A DNA stretch of 44,365 nt from Lentisphaerota bacterium (GTDB lineage: Bacteria; Verrucomicrobiota; Lentisphaeria; Victivallales; Victivallaceae), in contig SUWK01000016.1 of the NCBI GenBank assembly GCA_015061525.1, positions 1-44,365 of the forward strand, given 5' to 3'. Under the pieces are notes generated by a model. It saw nothing but the letters and a program-made list of their open reading frames with translations. It was not told the DNA's origin and did not search any database. This document shows, one piece after another, positions 8,072 through 17,132 of this stretch; within the stretch, counting starts at the first letter, position 1; each line of letters starts with the position of its first letter. A program made the translations under genes and the position numbers.

Positions 8072-10741
8072 TCAGCGAACCATCAGCGGGATACCACCGT
8101 TACCGACCTCATCACCCATCGGCAGAGGCAGACCGTCATTGTTGACCAGACGGGCAGTAACGAAAATCAACATGTTGCGCCGTTCTGAAATCTCTGACTG
8201 GGACTGGAAAATCCTGCCGATGAAAGGAATATCTGCCAAAATCGGAATTTTGTCCAGACGTTTCTGGCTCTTGCTGTCTGACAAACCGCCGATAACCAGC
8301 GTTTCTCCATGGTTGACATCAACTGTAACCTGAACAGAACGGGTCGCGATGACCGGACGCCACACCACATAACGGTAATCTTTAACTTCGTTTTCGTCAG
8401 CGAAGTCGCCGTCAGCATTATTATCACGTTCAACACGCACCAGTACATCATATGCATCTTTACCGGTATAGGCTTTGATATCCGGATAAAGATTCAAACG
8501 GATGACTTTTTTACCTTCCTGAATCACCGGAGTAACAGTAAATGTCGTACCGATACTGGAAGACTGATCTGCAAAAGTCGGGGACGGCGGAGTGATGGTC
8601 ACCCGGATATCGCCGTTGTCACCGACCTCTTCGGTCTCAACTTCCATCTCTTCCCACTCTTCAGGGAAGAAATACGCTTTGCTCATTCTGACCTTTGCAG
8701 TCTGACCATTGGCGACCAGCACGCGCGGAGCGGAGATCTGCTCGGTACGGTCACTGCGGTCAAGCGCGTTGATCGTCAGCGTGAGATTGAAAGTCTCATC
8801 CAGACCGAACGGGGTCCAGGAACCGAACAGGTCAGGGAAAATATTCAGATTTTTGATAAATCCGGAGTCAACGCCGCTCAACGCACCATCCAGCAGTTTC
8901 AATGTACCGCTGCCGTCACTTTCGGTATTGCTGCCGGGAGCAACCGCCCAGTAACGTCCAGCCTGGTCGCGGTTTCCGACTTCCGAACTCAGCGCCCAGT
9001 TGAATCCCAGCTCTTCCATATCTGATTCATAAAGCTCAATGGATTTGATCTCAACTTCGATCAACGGATCCTCGACATTCCACCGTTTGAGCAAATCAGC
9101 CAATTTGCGATGGTTTTCAGCAGTGTTGCTCATCACGAGTTTACCGCGGAAGTAACTTATGGAACTCTTATCCGGAAAAGTAAGACCGTAAACTGTAAAG
9201 AAATTTTTCAAAGAAGCAGCATCCAATTTGCTTTCATCCACAACAGCCGGAGCAGCCGGAGCAGCCGGAGCAGCGCCGCCGGCATCCTCGCCGGCATCTT
9301 CACCGGAATCCTCACCGGCATCTTCACCGGAATCCTCACCGGCATCTTCGCCGGCATCTTCGCCCATATCTTCACCGGCATCAGCAGATGCCTCACCTTT
9401 CTGACCGGCGATCTTCTCTTTTACGGTATTGTGGATGACATATTCACGGGATTCCATATTCTGGTCTTCTGCACCGAAAAACACCTTGCCGTCACGGATA
9501 ACATAGGTCAAATCGGTAAGGAAGCAGACATAATCCAACAGCTGACGGAGCGTCACATTGCGAAGTTCCAAAGTGACGAACACACCATTTTCCTCTTTGG
9601 CAGCGGGCTTTTTCTCCTCTTCAGAGTCATCCCCCCAGTCATCATCGTCACTTTCATCCTCTGATTCCCCGTCTTCACTATCTGAGTTTTCTCCGGCAGC
9701 AGCATCGGCAGCGTCCCCTGCCTGCTCGTCCTTTTTCTCCGCCTTGCGGTTGGGAAGAATAAAGGTGATCTGCACTCCCTCTTTTTCCGGGTCAAGGCTC
9801 TTGTTGTTACGCATGAACTGCACCACAGCCTCCAACTCGGTCTTATTGAAACTCACCATCGGGAACACAATGGAGTCCAGTCTTTTCTGAACAGCATAAT
9901 CATTGCCTTCTTTCACGATAGACTCGCCGACTTCCAGATTCTGTTCAGCGATCGCCCGGACAGGGAACACCGGCTCGACCCACTGCCATGCCTCATAAGC
10001 ATACTGTGCCTCTGAATCGGCTTTGTGACGCATTCTGCCGGCTTGATAAAATTTCTTATAAATCTGGGATGCAAGATAGCTGGCATCGGCATTGTAAGGA
10101 TCAAGCACATATACCTCTTCCACCTTCTGCCATGCTTTATCATAACGACGATCGCGGAAAAACACTTTTGCTTCAGCCAGCTTGCGTTTCACCTGCAGAT
10201 CACGCGCATCGATTCCCGGATCACTCTTGATCGCAGACGCACTCTCTCTGCGTTTGGCAGCACTGATCTTGCCGCGGGCAGAAACCACGACCGCCAAAGC
10301 ATCGTCTTTGATCTCATCGGTGATCAATGCCGCCTCGTTGGCAAGAGCGATCGCATCATCATAGGCACCGGCATCCAACTTCTGACGCGCTTCCGTAAGT
10401 TTGATATTTCCGTAGGTCAACTTCATGGCGCGCAGCTCACCGCTGAATTCGGTCAACCGTTTGCGAACCTTCCAGCCATCGACACGTGATGCCTCTTCTT
10501 CCAGCATACTGATGACATTATCTTTAAGGATTTTGATCGCTTCGGCATACTTTTTATCCTGGAAAAGTTTTCTGGCACGGGCAGCCTCTTTGTCCTGATC
10601 AGCATACATCCGGTCTGTTGCCTTTTCGTGAAGTTTACTGACCTCCCCGGATGCAGACAACGGCAATGCCGCGCAAATGCCGAATGCCGCCGCCAGACAA
10701 ATCAAAAGCGGACTTGATGCAAAAGTTCTTTTTTCTTTCAT
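8072..10741 (-). CDS. Secretin, Amuc_1098-like, with acidic repeat (copy 1)
   Basis: This 889-residue protein is the longer of two tandem secretins. It has a signal peptide (SPLLICLAAAFGICAALPLSA), a helical TPR-like N-terminal region to about residue 250, an acidic Asp/Glu/Ser-rich linker at about 345-385, and an STN/N0-like segment around 385-440 (LELRNVTLRQLLDYVCF). A Gly-Glu-Asp repeat and an Ala/Pro linker follow at about 450-500. The channel domain ends with IPILADIPFIGRIFQ and the NMLIFVTARLV strand. The ATG at 10759 lacks a ribosome site, while the ATG at 10741 has AAGGGA about 9 bases upstream. It lies 41 bases after the small TSP3-repeat protein gene. Confidence 0.85.
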   Translation of the reverse strand: MKEKRTFASSPLLICLAAAFGICAALPLSASGEVSKLHEKATDRMYADQDKEAARARKLFQDKKYAEAIKILKDNVISMLEEEASRVDGWKVRKRLTEFSGELRAMKLTYGNIKLTEARQKLDAGAYDDAIALANEAALITDEIKDDALAVVVSARGKISAAKRRESASAIKSDPGIDARDLQVKRKLAEAKVFFRDRRYDKAWQKVEEVYVLDPYNADASYLASQIYKKFYQAGRMRHKADSEAQYAYEAWQWVEPVFPVRAIAEQNLEVGESIVKEGNDYAVQKRLDSIVFPMVSFNKTELEAVVQFMRNNKSLDPEKEGVQITFILPNRKAEKKDEQAGDAADAAAGENSDSEDGESEDESDDDDWGDDSEEEKKPAAKEENGVFVTLELRNVTLRQLLDYVCFLTDLTYVIRDGKVFFGAEDQNMESREYVIHNTVKEKIAGQKGEASADAGEDMGEDAGEDAGEDSGEDAGEDSGEDAGEDAGGAAPAAPAAPAVVDESKLDAASLKNFFTVYGLTFPDKSSISYFRGKLVMSNTAENHRKLADLLKRWNVEDPLIEVEIKSIELYESDMEELGFNWALSSEVGNRDQAGRYWAVAPGSNTESDGSGTLKLLDGALSGVDSGFIKNLNIFPDLFGSWTPFGLDETFNLTLTINALDRSDRTEQISAPRVLVANGQTAKVRMSKAYFFPEEWEEMEVETEEVGDNGDIRVTITPPSPTFADQSSSIGTTFTVTPVIQEGKKVIRLNLYPDIKAYTGKDAYDVLVRVERDNNADGDFADENEVKDYRYVVWRPVIATRSVQVTVDVNHGETLVIGGLSDSKSQKRLDKIPILADIPFIGRIFQSQSEISERRNMLIFVTARLVNNDGLPLPMGDEVGNGGIPLMVR
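9273..9385 (-). repeat. Gly-Glu-Asp-(Ala/Ser/Met) coding repeat in the first secretin
   Basis: About nine tandem 12-base units encode GEDA, GEDS or GEDM and are followed by three Ala-Ala-Pro units. On the plus strand they read as alternating CCGGCATCTTCA-type units. The near-identical units make the tract prone to slippage. The encoded acidic segment is probably a flexible, possibly cation-binding, linker just before the channel-side domains. Confidence 0.85.
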
Positions 10742-10782
10742 GTTTCTTTTCCCTTCCATATAATCTATAGAATATAAATCCC

Positions 10783-11961
10783 TTATTTTTGTTCCATATT
10801 TTCCAAAAGTTCATTCACCTTTTCTGTTTTTTCTTTATGTACCGGCCGACGGTTTTCCGGAACCTTGCCCTGCACCGTGACCTCAAGCACCGGATCTTTC
10901 TTTCCTTTCACCGGCAGCTGCCACAACTGAACACACATCTTCTCTTTATCAATACCGCAAACCTGATATTTACGAAGCTGCCACCGGCGTTCATCCACCG
11001 GCAGAGCAATATCTTCATTATCCGATTCAACTGCAAACAAACCCAGCACCACCACGTCACGCACGCGCACAACACACTCCCGCAACGCCGGATGTCCGGT
11101 GTCGATCAAAACTGCACACAATTCATTGGCACTGACACTCTTGCCAAGTTCCAACTCTATAACTTCCTCACCCGGTCCGGCCGCAGTAAGTTCCCGAACC
11201 GCAGCGACCCATTCCCCGGAGTTGTCCGCTCCGGACTTTTTAACATCTTCAAGCCGGTATCTGCGATTGGCAACCGTAAATACCGAACCGATCATCAATT
11301 CATCCGCTGCCCGTTTGCCCGGGCGGTAAAAATCCGGATAACTGATCTTTACCACCCACGAACTGCGGTCATCGGCAACCGGAACTGTCACCGACTCCAG
11401 CATCAGCGGAAATTCCGCCATCCGAATCTCTTTCAACGCCAAACGCCACCACAACGGCGGACGGTGTTTCGGATCTGCCGGACTGCAAAACTTCTCTATT
11501 TCAAAGATATTGGAGTACCCGTCCCCATCTGTATCCTGCAATGCATCCGAAGCATCATTGATGTTCAAACCGAACTTCTCTTCAACCTCGTCAGCTATAC
11601 CGTCATTGTCACTGTCAATCTTCTGCGGCACCGCCGGTACTTCCACTGCACCGCGTTCAATGCCGTTATCATCATCCCCGGCACCATTTTCATCACCGCC
11701 GACACCGGCCTCACTGTCTGCATTTTCAGCACTGTCTGCATTTTCAGCATTTTCAGCACTGTCAGCACTGCCGTTATCACTCACAGCTTCTGTATTTTCT
11801 GCGGCTTTATCCTTTTCCGGATCAACAGCATTTTCATTCCCGGCAAGCGGCGCTTCAGCGGCACTTTTACCCTCTGCCGCCTGAACACACGGCAACAGCA
11901 CCGGGGATATCCCCAATGCCGCAGCCACACTCAACACCACCGTTACGGAAACTTTACCCAT
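10783..11961 (-). CDS. Amuc_1099-like pilus protein with TSP3-type repeats (short paralogue)
   Basis: This 392-residue exported protein has a signal peptide ending near CVQAA (residue 29) and a long acidic Glu/Ala/Asn/Asp-rich linker (about 30-110). Two calcium-binding-type loops follow at about 115-155 (DSDNDGIADEVEEKFG and DTDGDGYSNIFEIE), then a conserved PPLWWRL segment. Two beta-rich C-terminal domains come last, the final one ending near GKVPENRRP. The DxDxDGxxD loops resemble thrombospondin type 3 repeats. The same order (loops, LWWRL, C-terminal domains, VPANRRP) occurs in the next gene upstream, so the two are tandem paralogues. Here a signal peptide replaces that protein's membrane anchor and Cys-rich part. 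Confidence 0.75.
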   Translation of the reverse strand: MGKVSVTVVLSVAAALGISPVLLPCVQAAEGKSAAEAPLAGNENAVDPEKDKAAENTEAVSDNGSADSAENAENADSAENADSEAGVGGDENGAGDDDNGIERGAVEVPAVPQKIDSDNDGIADEVEEKFGLNINDASDALQDTDGDGYSNIFEIEKFCSPADPKHRPPLWWRLALKEIRMAEFPLMLESVTVPVADDRSSWVVKISYPDFYRPGKRAADELMIGSVFTVANRRYRLEDVKKSGADNSGEWVAAVRELTAAGPGEEVIELELGKSVSANELCAVLIDTGHPALRECVVRVRDVVVLGLFAVESDNEDIALPVDERRWQLRKYQVCGIDKEKMCVQLWQLPVKGKKDPVLEVTVQGKVPENRRPVHKEKTEKVNELLENMEQK

Positions 11962-11978
11962 CAGCCATAATCCTTGAA

Positions 11979-13574
11979 TTATCTGCCATTTCGGGGATTG
12001 CCATCCGTAGTGATACGCAGTCCTTCATCCTGTTCACCCTCGGTCTTCTGAACTTTCTTTTTCGGACGACGGTTGGCAGGAACCTTACCTTCTTTGGTAA
12101 TGATGATCGGCTCTTTGGCAGCAGCACTCTGCACCTCGCTCTTGCCTTCATCACTCTTCTTACCGTTTTTGGCAGTGCTTTTCTCCTGCGGAGTAACATC
12201 TTCCAGCTGAACGGTGAATTTTTTTTCATCCACAGACACAACTTTGTACAGCCTGACATGCTTACGACGCTCTTTAGCTGTCGCACCGCCGCCGCTGTTG
12301 TTATCGCCATCTTTAACAGAGAAAAGTCCCATTCTGAAAGTATCACCGATACGGAGCGGCCGGTTTTTCTGCTTGCCGAGATTACCGGTATCCACAAGGA
12401 TCGGACGCATATCATTGGAATATGCAGTCTGATTCACCACAAACGTCAGTTTGTCCGGCTTTTTATCCGTAACCTCAACCAACGTCGCACGCGATTCATC
12501 AATACGGTCGACGGTTTCTTTATTGTCAAGGTTACCGGCAACACGTTTCTTTTCTGTAACGATTCGCTTGACATCAGTCAGACGGTAATTTTTATTGTCG
12601 ATCATAATAGTCTGACCGACTGACAAATATCTGCTGACAGTACGGTTGCGCCGCTGGTCAAAATAGTTGAACTGCAGCTGCCATGCACTCATATCATCGC
12701 TCCCGTTATCCAACAGAGCCATGAATTTTTCCTGAAGCGGGATCTTACTGATGCTCTTGACCTGCAAACGCCACCACAACTCCGGATGACTCAACGGATC
12801 ATTGGGCACTGTGCCGTTTTCAAGTTCAAATGCGTTGGCAAATCCATCCCCGTCGTTATCGTAGAAAATATCGTTTTCATCATTGGAACTCATGCCGTAT
12901 TTTTCTTCCAATTCGTCAAGGATGCCGTCATTATCCTTGTCTTTTTCCTCTTCACGTCTGCGCTCTTCTGCGATCTTTGCCAAACGCTCATTTTCAATGC
13001 GGTACAATTCATTGGCGATCTCTTCCATCGCGCGGGCCTCTTCGGCATTTTCCTGACGGAGCGTATCTGCTTCCGCTTCAAGAAATTTGCACTCTTCAGC
13101 AAAATGAGCCTTCTCTTCATCGATCGCATGGAAACGCATCTCTTCGGCAATGACATCGATCCCGAGCGGAGTAGCAAGTTTGTGACCGCACTCCGGACAC
13201 TTTCTCAATGCTTCGTCAGCAATATAAAACGATGACAGCGGGATCAGCACCTGTTTCCCGCCGCTTTTGGAACAAAACGGACATGCAGTCATCTTATACG
13301 CAGAAACCATATCACTTACCGGCTCCGATTTATCAGCAATTTCCGGAGTTTTCCAGATAAAGTTACTGTTGTTCCAACGTTTATCAGTGTCAAATTTATC
13401 ATCTTTCGGATCTTCGTTCTGAAAATCAGGACTGCGCGGCGGCAGTTTCAGGTCGCTCTCTTTGACCTCCTGAGTCGAGCTGATAACTGACTGCACCAGA
13501 AACATCAGTCCGATAAAAATCACAAAAAGTCCCAACAAAATGACTTTTTCGTAATGCCGTTTGATGAAATCCAC
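11979..13574 (-). CDS. Amuc_1099-like pilus protein, membrane-anchored, with CPxC pairs and TSP3-type repeats
   Basis: This 531-residue protein has an N-terminal membrane anchor (about 11-32) preceded by basic residues, so the bulk should be periplasmic. After it come a CPFC (98-101) and CPEC (126-129) pair forming a zinc-ribbon-like module, a charged coiled coil (about 145-212), and DNDGILDELEEKYG plus DNDGDGFANAFELE calcium-type loops. An ELWWRL motif and two beta-rich domains follow, ending near VPANRRPKKK. The start is a GTG with GGAGG 8 bases upstream. It is 22 bases downstream of the Amuc_1100-like gene. A zinc ribbon outside the cytoplasm would be unusual; the cysteines could instead form disulfides. 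Confidence 0.75.
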   Translation of the reverse strand: MDFIKRHYEKVILLGLFVIFIGLMFLVQSVISSTQEVKESDLKLPPRSPDFQNEDPKDDKFDTDKRWNNSNFIWKTPEIADKSEPVSDMVSAYKMTACPFCSKSGGKQVLIPLSSFYIADEALRKCPECGHKLATPLGIDVIAEEMRFHAIDEEKAHFAEECKFLEAEADTLRQENAEEARAMEEIANELYRIENERLAKIAEERRREEEKDKDNDGILDELEEKYGMSSNDENDIFYDNDGDGFANAFELENGTVPNDPLSHPELWWRLQVKSISKIPLQEKFMALLDNGSDDMSAWQLQFNYFDQRRNRTVSRYLSVGQTIMIDNKNYRLTDVKRIVTEKKRVAGNLDNKETVDRIDESRATLVEVTDKKPDKLTFVVNQTAYSNDMRPILVDTGNLGKQKNRPLRIGDTFRMGLFSVKDGDNNSGGGATAKERRKHVRLYKVVSVDEKKFTVQLEDVTPQEKSTAKNGKKSDEGKSEVQSAAAKEPIIITKEGKVPANRRPKKKVQKTEGEQDEGLRITTDGNPRNGR

Positions 13575-13596
13575 TATTCAATCCTCCGAAAAATCG

Positions 13597-15264
13597 TCAT
13601 TGATTCTGTTCCAAAACCACATAGTCCACATCAAGGTAGACCTCACACTCATCGTTATGCTCGCCAACCAGCACCGTCGCATAACCATAACGCTCGTTGA
13701 GCGGCAGTTTACGCTCGTAGTCATCGTAAAATTTCTGTTTGTCTTCCGCATTCATCTCTTTTGAGGATTCGGACTGCACAAACTGACCATTCTCAAACCG
13801 GGGCATTTCCTCTTCTTTCGGAAGTTTTTCTTCATGCAGCCGACGGTGGACATTGTAATATCTTTCGCGGGCAACTTCAGGTGCTACCGCATACAACGGC
13901 TTGAATTCAACTTTATCCGCAGATGTTTCACTCTGCTGCTCTTCCATTTGCCGACGTCTGGCACGGCGACGGACGACCCGAGTCTGAGGAACAGAACTCT
14001 GCTGTTCACCGCTGCCGGAAACGATTTCCGGATTCATCACCCTGCCGGCTCCGTTTTCAGAAGCATACAACGCAACTCCGCGCACTATATACATACGCTT
14101 ACCGAAACCGTTTTTCTCATCACCTTTCCACGCATTGTCAAAATCAGTCATGACCTTACGCAGAACATTCATCTCACAAGTAAACACCAGTGTATAGTGA
14201 TAGATCTTGTAGTTACCATCGGACTCAAAAGACTCCAACAGATTGATATTGCTGCTGCTGCCGCCGGAACTTTCCCCTTCTTCCTTTCTGGTACGCAAAA
14301 CAACTTTCTTCAACGTTGCGACCTTATTTCTGTACAGACGTTTGACGATGTCTCCAAAAACATCCCAATGGAAAAACACCGCAGGATAATCTGCAACCTG
14401 CCAGGAATATGCAGACGAAGAATCTCTGCTGCTGTTCCCATCCGCACTTCTGCCGTTGCCGCCACCAATGAAATCCAATGCTCCTGCTGCAAAAAATTCC
14501 GGTCTGTCTGCGGCAATCGGCTTGATCTTGATCTCAATGATATTATCGACCTGCTCTTTCAATTTGGAAAGCTTGCCGTCCACACGACGGGGTAAACCAA
14601 ACGCCGCAAGCAGGATCGGCAACCTGTTCGAGTCGTCAATAACCTCAAAAGTCAACCCCTGAGCAGCTTCAACAAACTTCTCCAACGCAGCGTTCCACTT
14701 ACCCTGCGGAAAAAGTTTGGTACTGCTCTCACTGAATCCGTGCAGCGTATCCAGTGAAAAGCGGTCCTTATCCTCGACCTTGTTGTTTTCTTCGCAATAT
14801 TTATCGAAGCGGGCCGGGAAAAATGTCCGGAACTCATCGTAAGTAAATTTACGGATCTTCAACGGAACAGCCGGTTTATCCTCTTCCGCTTCGACTCCGG
14901 TTCCCTCGACCTTATAAAGTTCTATCTCCTCCTCGGTAAGCATATCTGCATTCGCCGGAGGCAATGCTTTGAGAAACTCATCGACCGCCGGACGCAGCGG
15001 AGACTTGAAATTATCGACCAAACCAATATTCTTCTGCTCGTACAATGCAATATCCTGCTGGATACGACGTTCATTCTCTGCACCCGGAGCCGGAGTTGAC
15101 TTCACCAACTGCTGCACTTTGTCACGGGCAATACCGGTTCGATCACGCAACTCACTCCACTGGAGCAATACAATGACCACATAGACCAAAAGACCAACCG
15201 CCACTACACCGACACCGGCAAGTACGAGGATCAATCCCATGTTTTTCTTGTACATCTTACTCAC
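13597..15264 (-). CDS. Amuc_1100-like pilus-associated inner-membrane protein
   Basis: This 555-residue bitopic protein has one N-terminal transmembrane helix (MGLILVLAGVGVVAVGLLVYVV, split here at residues 9-20 and 21-30) and a large periplasmic domain. A helical stretch (about 35-75) precedes two alpha/beta domains. This architecture, and its place between the PilM-like and TSP3-repeat genes, match the Amuc_1100 family, the PilO-like assembly protein. The C-terminal half has a charged Arg/Gln-rich linker around 415-450. The start is GTG at 15264 with GGGAG about 9 bases upstream; an ATG nine bases further in is an alternative. I assign it mainly by architecture and position, since sequence identity in this family is low. 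Confidence 0.7.
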   Translation of the reverse strand: MSKMYKKNMGLILVLAGVGVVAVGLLVYVVIVLLQWSELRDRTGIARDKVQQLVKSTPAPGAENERRIQQDIALYEQKNIGLVDNFKSPLRPAVDEFLKALPPANADMLTEEEIELYKVEGTGVEAEEDKPAVPLKIRKFTYDEFRTFFPARFDKYCEENNKVEDKDRFSLDTLHGFSESSTKLFPQGKWNAALEKFVEAAQGLTFEVIDDSNRLPILLAAFGLPRRVDGKLSKLKEQVDNIIEIKIKPIAADRPEFFAAGALDFIGGGNGRSADGNSSRDSSSAYSWQVADYPAVFFHWDVFGDIVKRLYRNKVATLKKVVLRTRKEEGESSGGSSSNINLLESFESDGNYKIYHYTLVFTCEMNVLRKVMTDFDNAWKGDEKNGFGKRMYIVRGVALYASENGAGRVMNPEIVSGSGEQQSSVPQTRVVRRRARRRQMEEQQSETSADKVEFKPLYAVAPEVARERYYNVHRRLHEEKLPKEEEMPRFENGQFVQSESSKEMNAEDKQKFYDDYERKLPLNERYGYATVLVGEHNDECEVYLDVDYVVLEQNQ

Positions 15265-15279
15265 TTGCGTATACTCCCA

Positions 15280-17091
15280 CTACTTTTTCAACGCTTCTTT
15301 CAGCGTAATGATCACTTCAAAATAAGTCAGATTGCTGCCGCCGTGAACGTCACGGGTCTTGATACTGAACGACTCAAACAACTCCTCTTTTTGTTTGACC
15401 GCACTCTGGAAATCATCCAGCACGACCCGGTTCGCCTGACTGTCCGCTTCAGTACGCAGCACATAACCGACCAGGCGCAATTGCTTTACCTCTGCAAGAG
15501 CATTATATTTTTCCGGAGTGAATTTCCGTTCATTATGGAAATTACCCCCCTCTTTCCGGTCGGTGTCTTGACGAACCTCGCCATTCTCATCCAGAACTTC
15601 TTCCTCTTCAACATAAGGCTCCAACGCAACCAGCCAAATACGGTCTGCGGGGATTATCGACTGCAGTTCAGTAATAACATTACCGAATTTGTTGCGGTCA
15701 TCCAGAAATTTGGCCGCCTGATTGTAGTTGCCCACGTGCATATCAAGCATGCCTTTTTTAGCTTTAACACTGGCAACCTCGGCTTCGGCTTTCTTCACAT
15801 CGGCTTCCACCTGTTCCACACGTCTTTGTTCAAAACTGCGTACCTGACCGATACCGACCACGCTGATGAGCAAACAGCTGATCAACGCCACTGCCGAAGC
15901 GTAAAAGTACGGTTTGCGGGCATCAAGGATGTACTGCTGCTTGATTGCCCGGGGCAGAAGCGAGATATCCACCGGACAGCTGCCGATACTGTGCAGCGCC
16001 ATGCCGATCATACTCTGGCTCATGGATGCCTCTGCCTGCAGAAGTTTACGATCAACTTCCGGTCCGATGGTGATCAAACCGAAGGTGTTGAGGTATTCAA
16101 CCGGCAAATGGAGTTTTTCATTGAAAAATTCTATCGTATACTGCATCGCAGAACCGCCGCCGGCCAACAGAACTTTGACCGGCGCACTGCCGTTGTGTTG
16201 TGCCCGCCATACGTTGATGGAACGGCTGATCTCACCATGCAAACGGGTCATAACGTTACGGGAGATCTTGGAAATCGTTGTTGCCAGAGCAGACCCCGGA
16301 TCATCATAAGCTCCGCCGAGCGCGACAAATCCATAACGGCGTTTCAAATCCTCTGCTTCACGGTCATCCACACCAAACTCACGGGCAATCAGAGTATTGA
16401 CAGTATCACCGCCGATCGGAATGTTACGCATAAAAATCCGCCGGTGATCAGCAATCATCAGACAGCAGCCTTTGGCTCCGATCTCCAGCAGCAGCGTACA
16501 CTCATCTTCATTGATCTGCGAAACCACCGCCGCGTTGAAGATATTCAACGACGACAGCTCTACAGAGATTATTTTCTTTCCGGAACGCTCGACAGCATCG
16601 GTATAACAGACCACATCTTCATTTTTCACCGCCACAAAGAGTGCTTCATACTCTTCATTGGTAACAGTGACTTCTTCAGTCGTGCCATCTTCATTTTCCT
16701 GAGTGCTTTTTTCTTCCCACTCATGATGGAGCAACTGATATCCCCACTCAACCTCATGCATGGAATAAGGTACTGCCTGCGCCGCCTCAAACTCAATGAT
16801 CTTGGCTACAGTAGTGGATTTGCCCAGCATCGCAGGCAACTTGCTCAAACGCTGGAATGAACTGCTCGACGGCAGCGCCAAACGGACATTTTTAGAGGTA
16901 AAATACCCTTCAAGCAGCATCTCATTGTAGACGCGCTCAAAACAATCAGCCAACGACTCCTCTTCCTGCTGTTCAAGCGGACGGCTGAGGAACTTCGTCA
17001 GCAGCATACCGCCATCCTGAAAACTGAACTCCGCCATGCGCAGAGTACGGCTTCCAATATCAATTGTCAGAATACTGTTTTCTTTAGCCAT
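15280..17091 (-). CDS. pilM: PilM-like actin-fold protein fused to a PilN-like membrane domain (Amuc_1101-like)
   Basis: This 603-residue protein has a cytoplasmic actin-fold ATPase domain like PilM/GspL: phosphate-1 motif LTIDIGSRTLRMAEF (8-22), a second phosphate loop LLLEIGAKGCCLMIAD near 205-220, and VLLAGGGSAM near 305. A transmembrane helix near 400-420 (ASAVALISCLLISVVGIG) leads into a coiled coil and a PilN-like periplasmic domain. PilM and PilN are separate in classical type IV pili; fusion in one chain is the arrangement of GspL and of Amuc_1101-family proteins. It would anchor the secretin-linked machine to the inner membrane. No PilB/PilT ATPase lies nearby, so the motor is either elsewhere or absent. 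Confidence 0.82.
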   Translation of the reverse strand: MAKENSILTIDIGSRTLRMAEFSFQDGGMLLTKFLSRPLEQQEEESLADCFERVYNEMLLEGYFTSKNVRLALPSSSSFQRLSKLPAMLGKSTTVAKIIEFEAAQAVPYSMHEVEWGYQLLHHEWEEKSTQENEDGTTEEVTVTNEEYEALFVAVKNEDVVCYTDAVERSGKKIISVELSSLNIFNAAVVSQINEDECTLLLEIGAKGCCLMIADHRRIFMRNIPIGGDTVNTLIAREFGVDDREAEDLKRRYGFVALGGAYDDPGSALATTISKISRNVMTRLHGEISRSINVWRAQHNGSAPVKVLLAGGGSAMQYTIEFFNEKLHLPVEYLNTFGLITIGPEVDRKLLQAEASMSQSMIGMALHSIGSCPVDISLLPRAIKQQYILDARKPYFYASAVALISCLLISVVGIGQVRSFEQRRVEQVEADVKKAEAEVASVKAKKGMLDMHVGNYNQAAKFLDDRNKFGNVITELQSIIPADRIWLVALEPYVEEEEVLDENGEVRQDTDRKEGGNFHNERKFTPEKYNALAEVKQLRLVGYVLRTEADSQANRVVLDDFQSAVKQKEELFESFSIKTRDVHGGSNLTYFEVIITLKEALKK

Positions 17092-17132
17092 TTCTCAATC
17101 CAAACGTTTCAACTTTTTTACGATCATCAAAC

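Noticed and set aside
15265-16860. 531-codon plus-strand frame opposite the pilM-like gene
   Set aside because: It is antisense to a well-supported actin-fold protein and has no recognisable domain or ribosome site.
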